This document shows, piece after piece, positions 1 to 5,649 of a stretch of DNA of 6,734 nt. Under the pieces are notes generated by a model, which saw only the letters and a list, made by a program, of their open reading frames with translations, ran no database searches and was not told the origin of the DNA. The stretch lies in assembly GCA_005878665.1 (NCBI GenBank), contig VBLR01000029.1, forward strand, positions 1 to 6,734, read 5' to 3'. This stretch comes from Methanobacteriota archaeon (GTDB lineage Archaea; Thermoplasmatota; Thermoplasmata; RBG-16-68-12). The number at the start of each line of letters is the position of its first letter. Within the stretch, counting starts at the first letter, position 1. A program made the translations under genes and the position numbers.

Positions 1-262
1 ATCCCGCGCACGTCCCCATGATCGGCATCCCTTCCTCGGTCGCGCGCCGCACGATCTCGTCGAAGAGGCCGAGCTTCACCAGCAGCTTCGAGATCGTCGT
101 GCTCTCGCCGCCGGGGATCGTGAGCCCGTCCACGGCTGCCAGGTCCTCCCGTCGGCGGACGGCGATCGCCTCGCCCTCTTTGCCGTACTCCTTCATCGCC
201 CGCGCGACCGCGTCGACGTGTTCGCTCACGTCGCCTTGGACACCGATGACGCCGATTCGCAT
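1..262 (-). CDS. pdxT: Pyridoxal 5'-phosphate synthase glutaminase subunit PdxT (5' part, cut by window edge)
   Basis: Reading leftward from the ATG at 262, an open frame of 87 codons runs off the window edge. It starts MRIGVIGVQGDVSEH, has the oxyanion/glutamine-binding motif PGGEST at residues 50-55 and reaches GTCAG at 83-87, with Cys85 as the expected nucleophile of the class I glutamine amidotransferase triad. These motifs and their spacing are typical of PdxT. The family is about 190-200 aa, so roughly the first 45% is seen; the catalytic His and Glu lie outside. PdxT hydrolyses glutamine and passes ammonia to PdxS, which makes PLP from ribose 5-phosphate and glyceraldehyde 3-phosphate; it is cytoplasmic. 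No pdxS is visible. There is no Shine-Dalgarno sequence before the ATG, but a TATA-like box sits about 27 nt upstream, so the mRNA is probably leaderless. HisH, a related amidotransferase, is less likely given the N-terminal GVQGDVSEH signature. Confidence 0.93.
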   Translation of the reverse strand, partial: MRIGVIGVQGDVSEHVDAVARAMKEYGKEGEAIAVRRREDLAAVDGLTIPGGESTTISKLLVKLGLFDEIVRRATEEGMPIMGTCAG

Positions 263-285
263 CGGATGGACCTAGGACGGCGCCT

Positions 286-293
286 GATAAAAA
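286..293 (-). promoter_or_regulatory. Archaeal TATA-like box for pdxT
   Basis: On the minus strand this reads TTTTTATC. Its centre lies about 27 nt upstream of the pdxT ATG at 262, which is the normal archaeal distance from TATA box to transcription start. Transcription would therefore begin at or next to the start codon, matching the absence of a Shine-Dalgarno sequence. It lies in the 67-nt gap between the upstream gene's stop and pdxT, suggesting that pdxT has its own promoter even if there is also read-through. Confidence 0.5.
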
Positions 294-329
294 CCATTTC
301 GAGCCGTCGGCGGCCGGAGGGGCGACCGT

Positions 330-803
330 TCAGCTGTTCTCTTGCTCCGGGTCCCGCTGGCTGCGGAACAGTTCCTGCAAGATTTCTGCGAACGCCTCGG
401 AATCGAGGAGGGAGAGGCGCTGGCTCGCGACGCTGCTGATGACGACGTCATCGCCTTCGCGGGGTGACTCCCGCGGGCGGAATACGTCGTCGCCCTCGGG
501 GAACACGGCTTCGCCCATCGGGGACCGCCGCAGCGCTTCGGGATGGTATTCGTCCAGGGGGACGACCTCGAAGAATCGATCGAGGAGGAGGGGCCGCCGC
601 ACGCGCCCGAGGACCGTGACCCGCACCCGGTCCGTCGACGGATCGAGCGACGTGTTCGTCTCGAGCGCCTCGCGGTTGATGCCGACCTGAAACGGCTCGA
701 GCTCGACCGACATGCCGCCGAACGGCGTCACGTACCAATGCCGCAACGTCTCGACCGGGAAAGCGGGCGCAGGGTAGCCCGGCCCGCCGCGCTTGCGTAG
801 CAC
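330..803 (-). CDS. Conserved-looking soluble protein of unknown function (157 aa)
   Basis: I do not recognise the family. The frame is open for 157 codons from GTG at 803 to TGA at 330-332. The product has no membrane segment or signal peptide. After a short basic, proline-rich start (LRKRGGPGYPAPAFP), residues 20-100 look like an alternating beta-rich fold (HWYVTPFGGM at 22-31, VRVTVLGRVRR at 60-70, FFEVVPLDEYHP at 78-88). Next come an acidic, charged stretch at 102-120 and a likely C-terminal helix at 132-149. GTG 803 is preferred because a TATA-like box lies about 27 nt upstream of it; an internal ATG at 713 (Met31, MSVELEPF) is the alternative and would lose the aromatic HWYVTPFGG segment. 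Several overlapping frames are also open in this GC-rich DNA, but only this one gives a balanced composition. It lies upstream of pdxT on the same strand, which hints at co-expression but does not show a shared role. Confidence 0.72.
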   Translation of the reverse strand: MLRKRGGPGYPAPAFPVETLRHWYVTPFGGMSVELEPFQVGINREALETNTSLDPSTDRVRVTVLGRVRRPLLLDRFFEVVPLDEYHPEALRRSPMGEAVFPEGDDVFRPRESPREGDDVVISSVASQRLSLLDSEAFAEILQELFRSQRDPEQENS

Positions 804-939
804 CGATGAAAAATTATCTCCGCGGTATTTGTAATCTCAGTCTCGAAAATCCGACCTTAGAGTACGTTGTGCCGGGATTATTCCACCTGGCTAATTTCGA
901 GTTTTGTCGGCGCGCTCGATACCCTTATCTACGGCCCGG
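804..939. promoter_or_regulatory. AT-richer divergent intergenic region
   Basis: This 136-nt stretch separates the minus-strand 157-aa gene from the plus-strand RAM-domain gene and is clearly richer in A and T than its flanks. Leftward, TTACAAATA (minus strand, 834-826) lies at about -27 from the GTG at 803. Rightward, two candidate TATA-like elements are seen: GGATTATT at 875-882 and GCTAATTT at 890-897. The second would place transcription start near 920 and leave a short leader before the ATG at 940. The heptamer TTTCGAG occurs here once in each orientation (842-848 and 895-901). No frame in this stretch encodes a recognisable domain. Confidence 0.5.
826..834 (-). promoter_or_regulatory. 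TATA-like box for the 157-aa gene
   Basis: Reads TTACAAATA on the minus strand and is centred about 27 nt upstream of the GTG at 803. It supports that start codon and a leaderless transcript. It is a weaker match to the archaeal box than the one before the ABC operon. Confidence 0.4.
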
Positions 940-1200
940 ATGTACGCAGAAACGAGAGGGACCTTCACGGCCATCGGTTTCGTCCTGATCGACATCGAAC
1001 CGACGCGGGAAAAGGAGGTCTACCAGAAGTTGACGAAGATCAAGGACATCGTCGAATTGTACCCACTCTTCGGCGAGTACGATCTGATCGCGAAGGTCGA
1101 GGCCGATTCGTACGACGCGATCGGCAAGCTCGTCGTGTCGAAGATCCGATCGATTGCGGGCGTGAAAGCAACGAAGACGCTCGCCCGCGTGGCGTTCTGA
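940..1200 (+). CDS. Stand-alone Lrp/AsnC ligand-binding (RAM) domain protein
   Basis: The 86-aa product is almost entirely one Lrp/AsnC effector domain (RAM fold, beta-alpha-beta-beta-alpha-beta). It has a first strand around FTAIGFVLIDIE, a helix with EKEVYQKLTKI, the family-typical core VELYPLFGEYDLIAKVEA, a second helix DAIGKLVVSKIRSI, and the final strand ending TKTLARVAF. There is no helix-turn-helix DNA-binding domain and no room for one upstream. In known archaeal relatives such small proteins form dimers or higher oligomers and bind amino acids or similar small molecules; a DNA-binding role is not expected unless it pairs with a full-length Lrp. ATG 940 is chosen because it leaves about nine residues before the domain; the frame remains open to a TTG at 904, but that adds 12 residues unlike the family. 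It converges on the next gene, with 7 nt between the stops. The ligand is unknown. Confidence 0.85.
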   Translation: MYAETRGTFTAIGFVLIDIEPTREKEVYQKLTKIKDIVELYPLFGEYDLIAKVEADSYDAIGKLVVSKIRSIAGVKATKTLARVAF

Positions 1201-1207
1201 GACGTCC

Positions 1208-1591
1208 TCAAGGTCGGGCGGTCGGGGGTCCCCCGCCCGGGCTTGAAGCGCGGCGGTGGCGAGCGACGTTCCGCTCCACGACGCCGTCTTCCCCCCACAA
1301 CGTTCGGTAGGCGAGGAGGGCGCCGACGCCGATTAGGACGAGCGCGATCACCAAGAGAATGGAAACCAGGGTGGGGTCGTAAACCGGTGGCCCGTTGGAC
1401 GGCAGCCAGGAAAGTTGGACCTGTAATGGGACAAACACGATGAGGGCAAGGATCCCGAGTCCGAAGAGATACCGCAGGAACTCTCGGAGCGTCCACTCGT
1501 ACCAATTCGTTTCCCCATGTCGCTCGAGGCTCCTCTGGGTTCGATCAGCCGCCTCCGGCTTGAGGTTCATAGGGCCTCGCCGCGGCGTCAT
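1208..1591 (-). CDS. Small two-helix membrane protein of unknown function
   Basis: The frame encodes 127 aa from ATG 1591, or 120 aa from ATG 1570 (MNLKPEAADR). It has a charged N-terminal region (about residues 8-36) followed by two hydrophobic segments at about 40-61 (LFGLGILALIVFVPLQV) and 75-95 (VSILLVIALVLIGVGALLAY). Between them is a short polar loop rich in Pro, Asn and Asp. A basic C-terminal tail with many Arg, Gly and Pro follows. Both termini are probably cytoplasmic: the N-terminal region and C-terminal tail both carry positive charge. I do not recognise a family. The start is uncertain: a GAGG lies 4 nt before ATG 1570, whereas ATG 1591 has no evident signal, and no convincing TATA box is visible for either. 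It is divergent from the peptide transporter operon, so the two could share control sequences, but nothing ties it functionally to transport. Confidence 0.68.
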   Translation of the reverse strand: MTPRRGPMNLKPEAADRTQRSLERHGETNWYEWTLREFLRYLFGLGILALIVFVPLQVQLSWLPSNGPPVYDPTLVSILLVIALVLIGVGALLAYRTLWGEDGVVERNVARHRRASSPGGGPPTARP

Positions 1592-1643
1592 CGAAGTAGC
1601 TTAGGGCGCACCACGGTAAGGAACTTGGTTCCGATCCCTAAGC

Positions 1644-1682
1644 GTCGGCAGATCTCCGACTCCCGGCCCTCTGGAACGGCCG
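1644..1682. promoter_or_regulatory. Two adjacent small dyads upstream of the ABC operon (possible operators)
   Basis: The non-coding gap 1592-1759 contains two inverted repeats. The first (1644-1660) has arms GTCGG and CCGAC around AGATCT and is a palindrome apart from one extra C. The second (1664-1682) has arms CGGCC and GGCCG with a 9-nt loop. They lie about 30-70 nt upstream of the TATA box at 1714-1721, where an activator or other regulator could bind. No regulator is identified, and short GC dyads can arise by chance in GC-rich DNA. Confidence 0.3.
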
Positions 1683-1713
1683 AACCACGTTTCGAGTCGT
1701 GAGCCAAAACACG

Positions 1714-1721
1714 CTAATATA
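1714..1721 (+). promoter_or_regulatory. TATA box of the peptide transporter operon
   Basis: CTAATATA is the best archaeal TATA box in the window, preceded by an A-rich stretch (CCAAAACACG) where TFB would bind. Transcription would start near 1743-1746. This gives a leader of only about 15 nt, just enough to carry the Shine-Dalgarno sequence at 1747-1753. Confidence 0.62.
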
Positions 1722-1746
1722 GGCCGTCACATGCACCCGGACAGTC

Positions 1747-1753
1747 GAGGAGG
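1747..1753 (+). promoter_or_regulatory. Strong Shine-Dalgarno for the substrate-binding protein
   Basis: GAGGAGG lies 6 nt before the ATG at 1760 and fixes that start. It contrasts with pdxT and the 157-aa gene, which appear leaderless. Confidence 0.7.
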
Positions 1754-1759
1754 AGCAGG

Positions 1760-4537
1760 ATGGAGCCTTCGGAGTCTCCCGCGCCAGAATCGCAGCCACT
1801 TGTCGAAACGAAGAAGGGCGGGGTGTCGCGCGTAATCGTCGCGATTCTTGTCGTCATTATCGTCGTGCTCGCGGGGGCGCTGGCCTACGTGAGTCTGCGC
1901 CAGCCGACAACGCCTTCTCCACCGGCTGGTACCTTCTCGGTTCAGTCCGCCCAGCCGACTTCGGTGCAAGGGCAAAGCTTGCGTTTTGTCATTTCGAACT
2001 TGAAGGCAGGCGCCAAAGCGCGGGTCTATTTCGGCGATGGCCAGGTTTTGGAGACCAGCAACACGACGTTGAATTACACCTACAACACGCCGGGGGAGTA
2101 CCTCGTCTGGGTTCAGCAGTTCTTCCCGTCGAACGGCACGGTCCTCAACGACTATTCCGGCGCGCTCTTCAGGGTGACGGTCGTCCCTGACGTCCCGTTC
2201 GAATTGTCTCAATTCGTCTCGGTTCCGACGATCTACTTCAACACGACGGTCTACAACCCGACCGCCCCGATCGTGGCCGTGAACTCTCCGATCTATCTGT
2301 ACGGCAACTTCACTGAGGTTTCTCAGCTCCGCGCCACTTCGACGACCCATCACGATAGCACGACGAACATCACCGACACGGAAACGGTGACCGTGGCGGT
2401 AGATCACTATGATTGGGATTTCGGCAACGGGCAGACGATGACCGTGGCCGCGGATCCGTCCGGCTCGTTCCCAGTGACGAATCCAATCCCGGTGCGTTAC
2501 GCCGCATCCGGGTTGTATACCCCGCTGCTCACCCTCTTCACCGCCGAAAACCTGACGACGCAAATCTACAACGGCACGTCGAACATCACGATCACGAACA
2601 CGGACACGATCAACACCTACAGCATCACGGTCGGGACGACGATTGCGGTCGGCAATTTCGCCCTCGCCAAGGCGCCTCCGAACGTCATCACAGAGATCGT
2701 CAATTCACCGGGCGGGCCGTTTTCGTTCGACCCACAAATCGACTACGAGACGGTCGGATTCGAGGTCGTTGTGAACACCCAGGCCACCCTCCTCTTCTAC
2801 AACGCGAACAGCACGACGGTTTGGTTCCCCTACCTCGCCTCCGAGGTGCCGAGCGTGTCCAACGGCGAGATCACCGGTAGCAACACCACCTACACGTTCC
2901 ATCTGAGGCCCGACGTGGCCTTCTCGAACGGAGACCCAATCACGGCATACGACGTTTGGTACTCGACGATTCGCTCGATGCTCTTCCAAGGGGGCGAACC
3001 GGGTACTGCGGACTGGATCATCAGTCAGTATTTGATCCCGAGAACGGCCCCGCCCTTCTTCTCGCCGTTCGTACCCATTGTGAACGACACCAACAAGGCG
3101 GCCGCGTTTAACGCGATCTATCGTTCGGTCACCTACGACAACGGAACGAACACAGTGACGTTCCACTTGGTGGGCCCGACCCCGCCGTCCCTGTTCTTCA
3201 CGGCGATCTCTGACCCGCTCGGCATGGGAATTTTGGACGCCGCGTGGCTCAAGAGCGTGGGCGCGGACATCACGTTCACGCCGGACGGCTTCCTCGCGTA
3301 TGAGGATCAATCGAGAGAGGGGAACTACAACATTCAGGTGCAACTCCACCCGGTCGCGTCCGGGCCGTTCGAGATCAACACCTATGTCCCGAGCACCGCC
3401 GTCGTCTTGACGCCGAACCCGTACTTCCCCGGGATTGCCAACATCCCGAAGCAGACCAACACGATCATCATCGAATGGGTGTCGTCCCCCGCGGTAGCGT
3501 ACCAGCTCTACGTCAGTGGCCAAGGCGACATCGTGACGCTCTTGCCGCCTCCGTACTACAAGGTCCTGAATCCGCTTGTGGCGGCCGGCCAGACGACGAT
3601 CTATGGTCCCTTCCCGTCAATCACGGAGTTCTTCGACGTGTTCAACGTAAACATCACGACGTCGTTGATCGCGACTGCCATCGGTCCAGGGTATTCCATC
3701 CCCTTCGACTACTTCGCAAACCCGCTGGTCCGGGAAGCCTTCGCGTACGCGTTCAACTACAGCAACTATGTGGACAACGTCCTAGGGAACAAGAAGTACG
3801 GGTACAACTTCGGCAGCCCGTACTGCGGGGTCATTGTGAAAGGGCTGCCGTACTACGTGCCGCCGACCGGCCTGAACGGCTGCCCCAACTATGACCTTGC
3901 CAAGGCGAAGTCGCTGCTGTATCTATCGGGCATGTACAATGTGTCTGTGAACTTCCCCATCGTGATCCCGAGCGGGGACTCCACCGACTTCACGTCGTCG
4001 ATCATCTTTGCGCAGGCTCTTCTGTCGATCGACACACACATCGTGATGTCGCCGGTATTCCTCGACTTCAGCACGATTATCGGGTTGTCCGTGCCGGGCG
4101 CGAACCCGATGCCGATTTACTTCCTTGGCTGGATCGCGGACTACCCGTATCCGTCCGATTACACGGACGCAATGTACCTCCAGGGCGGAACGTATCCGGG
4201 ACCGAACGGATGGGACCAGACCTACCTGAACGGCCTTGCGGCGAACCACACGGCCGAGGCCTCACTCTACAACGCGCAAGCCTTGGAATTCGCGGTCCTG
4301 ACGCTGGAGATCACCGCAGCGGACACCGAGGCGAACGCGACCCGCGCGGCCCAGCTGTACGCCGCGGCGGAGCAGATCGCGGTGAGTCTCTACATGTACG
4401 TCTACATGTTCCAGCAGACCGGTTTCTGGATCGTGAAGCCGAACATCTCGCCATACCAAGGAAACTGGGGCTACCAGACCAACCCGACGATCGGGGCGGG
4501 CGCCGATTCGTGCTTCTTCTGGTGGGTGAAGGGGTAA
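1760..4537 (+). CDS. Membrane-anchored peptide-binding protein with two PKD domains (SBP_bac_5 family)
   Basis: This is the extracytoplasmic substrate-binding subunit of a Dpp/Opp-type importer. The 925 aa run in order: cytoplasmic tail 1-24 ending in basic residues; one membrane helix about 25-46 (VIVAILVVIIVVLAGALAYV); Pro/Thr-rich linker 47-57; a first PKD-like domain about 58-142 with YFGDG at 90-94 and YNTPGEY at 108-114; a second about 170-293 with DWDFGNG at 218-224 and the strand-turn AASGLYTPLLTL; then the binding domain about 318-925. The last shows family landmarks: YTFHLRPDVAFSNGDPIT (378-395), YDVWYS (397-402), SGPFEINTY (534-542), NPYF (553-556), NPLVREAFAYAF (654-665) and GWIADYPYPSDY (790-801). 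There is no lipobox Cys, so the helix is the anchor. I count 19 N-X-S/T sequons, fitting a glycosylated cell-surface protein. Typical family members are about 500-650 aa; the excess is the PKD part. Cys689 and Cys708 may form a disulfide. The substrate is probably peptides, but nickel or sugars cannot be excluded. Confidence 0.9.
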   Translation: MEPSESPAPESQPLVETKKGGVSRVIVAILVVIIVVLAGALAYVSLRQPTTPSPPAGTFSVQSAQPTSVQGQSLRFVISNLKAGAKARVYFGDGQVLETSNTTLNYTYNTPGEYLVWVQQFFPSNGTVLNDYSGALFRVTVVPDVPFELSQFVSVPTIYFNTTVYNPTAPIVAVNSPIYLYGNFTEVSQLRATSTTHHDSTTNITDTETVTVAVDHYDWDFGNGQTMTVAADPSGSFPVTNPIPVRYAASGLYTPLLTLFTAENLTTQIYNGTSNITITNTDTINTYSITVGTTIAVGNFALAKAPPNVITEIVNSPGGPFSFDPQIDYETVGFEVVVNTQATLLFYNANSTTVWFPYLASEVPSVSNGEITGSNTTYTFHLRPDVAFSNGDPITAYDVWYSTIRSMLFQGGEPGTADWIISQYLIPRTAPPFFSPFVPIVNDTNKAAAFNAIYRSVTYDNGTNTVTFHLVGPTPPSLFFTAISDPLGMGILDAAWLKSVGADITFTPDGFLAYEDQSREGNYNIQVQLHPVASGPFEINTYVPSTAVVLTPNPYFPGIANIPKQTNTIIIEWVSSPAVAYQLYVSGQGDIVTLLPPPYYKVLNPLVAAGQTTIYGPFPSITEFFDVFNVNITTSLIATAIGPGYSIPFDYFANPLVREAFAYAFNYSNYVDNVLGNKKYGYNFGSPYCGVIVKGLPYYVPPTGLNGCPNYDLAKAKSLLYLSGMYNVSVNFPIVIPSGDSTDFTSSIIFAQALLSIDTHIVMSPVFLDFSTIIGLSVPGANPMPIYFLGWIADYPYPSDYTDAMYLQGGTYPGPNGWDQTYLNGLAANHTAEASLYNAQALEFAVLTLEITAADTEANATRAAQLYAAAEQIAVSLYMYVYMFQQTGFWIVKPNISPYQGNWGYQTNPTIGAGADSCFFWWVKG

Positions 4538-4566
4538 CCTTTTTCTACCCTTCCGGATTCTTTTCG
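4538..4566 (+). terminator. T-rich spacer, possible partial archaeal terminator
   Basis: Right after the TAA of the binding-protein gene come TTTTT (4540-4544) and later a T-rich run including TTTT (4561-4564), without a stable hairpin. Archaeal RNA polymerase terminates mainly at such T tracts on the coding strand. Because three further same-direction transporter genes follow at very close spacing, this is more likely an attenuating site than a full stop. It would give more binding-protein mRNA than permease mRNA. GGAG at 4566-4569, 8 nt before the GTG at 4578, is the Shine-Dalgarno of the next gene. Confidence 0.4.
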
Positions 4567-4577
4567 GAGCGACTCAT

Positions 4578-5642
4578 GTGAAACTTTGGGTCTATGTCCT
4601 CCGAAGGCTCATCCTTCTCCTTCCCACCCTGATCGGGCTGACATTCCTCGTCTTTGCCCTCGAGCATCTCGGCGGAACGGCCCTCATCCTCGCGCAATAC
4701 ATCGATCCCCACTTGACCGGAACCGCCCGGCAGCAACTCGTCGAGCAACTCACGGCGCGCTTCCACCTCAACGATCCCGTTTACGTCCAGTACTTCTACT
4801 GGCTCGCGGCGATTCTCCAAGGGGACTGGGGATTTTCGACGACGATCCGGCAGCCCGTTACCACCGGTTTCCTTTGGTTTATGCCAAACACAATCATGCT
4901 GACGATCGTTGCCTCTGCGTTGACGTGGATCATCTCAGTCCCGATCGGAGTCTATTCCGCCGCACGCCGGGACTCCATCCTCGACCAAGGAGTTCGCGTC
5001 GTGACGTTTACCCTCTATTCGATGCCGATTTTCTTGATTGGCTACGCTCTCTTCCTCACCCTCGGGACCGGTTGGCGCATCTTGCCATCACAATTCAATA
5101 TCGATCCGATCCTGCTCCCGACAATTCCGAGGGCATGGTTCGATGACACGAATTCCGTCTCCTATCCTACGCACATCCTCGCGATCGACGCGTTCCTCCA
5201 CGGCGACTGGACGATTGCGTGGAACGCGTTCCTTCACGTGATCCTCCCCTCCGTTGCACTCGCCCTGGCCCTCTTGGCGGGCATCATCCGAATCCTCCGC
5301 GCCTCGATGCTCGAAGTGCTCGAGCAGGACTACGTCCGACTCGCGCGGGCGAAGGGCGTACCCGAGCGGCTCGTCAACAACTTCCATGCGAAGAAGAACG
5401 CGTTGCTTCCGACCGTGACCTCATTCGGCTACCTCGTGTCCGGCCTCTTCGGCGGCGCGGTCGTCATCGAATATATCTTCACGTTCAAAGGCATCGGTTG
5501 GTGGACGACATTCGCGTTCCTTCACCAAGACGTGGCCGTGGTCATGGGCTCGACGCTCGTCTTCGGAGTCATCCTCGTCGTCACCACGCTGATTCTCGAT
5601 ATCCTGTACGCCTTCCTGGATCCTCGAATTCGGTACGAGTGA
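4578..5642 (+). CDS. dppB: Peptide ABC transporter permease, DppB/OppB type
   Basis: This is one half of the membrane channel of the importer, partner of the DppC-type permease next to it. The 354 aa show six likely membrane helices at about 9-28, 101-124, 140-163, 215-238, 283-303 and 321-346. The N-terminal signature VLRRLILLLPTLIGLTFLVF is typical of DppB, as are LNDPVYVQYFYWL (64-76) and QGDWGFS (81-87) in the large first external region. The EAA loop that docks on the ATPase is at 251-278, with DYVRLARAKGVPE followed by the conserved LLP. The C-terminus LDPRIRYE also matches the family. The length is slightly above the usual 310-340 aa. Start is GTG 4578, with GGAG 8 nt upstream; the ATG two bases earlier is in another frame and meets a stop at once. 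The next gene begins 7 nt after its stop. Opp versus Dpp naming cannot be settled from the permease alone. Confidence 0.95.
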   Translation: MKLWVYVLRRLILLLPTLIGLTFLVFALEHLGGTALILAQYIDPHLTGTARQQLVEQLTARFHLNDPVYVQYFYWLAAILQGDWGFSTTIRQPVTTGFLWFMPNTIMLTIVASALTWIISVPIGVYSAARRDSILDQGVRVVTFTLYSMPIFLIGYALFLTLGTGWRILPSQFNIDPILLPTIPRAWFDDTNSVSYPTHILAIDAFLHGDWTIAWNAFLHVILPSVALALALLAGIIRILRASMLEVLEQDYVRLARAKGVPERLVNNFHAKKNALLPTVTSFGYLVSGLFGGAVVIEYIFTFKGIGWWTTFAFLHQDVAVVMGSTLVFGVILVVTTLILDILYAFLDPRIRYE

Positions 5643-5649
5643 GAAGGCC

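Noticed and set aside
18..275. Plus-strand frame of 85 codons at the left edge
   Set aside because: It is the antisense of pdxT, whose glutaminase motifs on the minus strand are unambiguous.
904..939. TTG 904 as start of the RAM protein
   Set aside because: A TATA-like element lies about 26 nt upstream, but the extra 12 residues do not look like the family and TTG is a poor leaderless start. ATG 940 fits better.
806..988. Possible lost helix-turn-helix domain or frameshift upstream of the RAM protein
   Set aside because: No frame in 804-939 encodes anything like a helix-turn-helix domain, and stand-alone RAM proteins are a normal archaeal type, so truncation is not indicated.
1020..1505. 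Minus-strand frame of 161 codons covering the RAM gene and part of the small membrane protein gene
   Set aside because: It spans two better-supported genes on opposite strands; the product is rich in Arg and Pro without a recognisable fold.
1727..2563. Long minus-strand open frame of 278 codons opposite the binding-protein gene
   Set aside because: It is very rich in Arg, His, Asp and Val with no domain, which is typical of the antisense of a GC-rich gene. The plus-strand frame has clear PKD and SBP motifs.
2705..3523. Long minus-strand open frame of 272 codons
   Set aside because: It shows the same Arg/Asp/Val-biased antisense composition and lies fully within the binding-protein gene.
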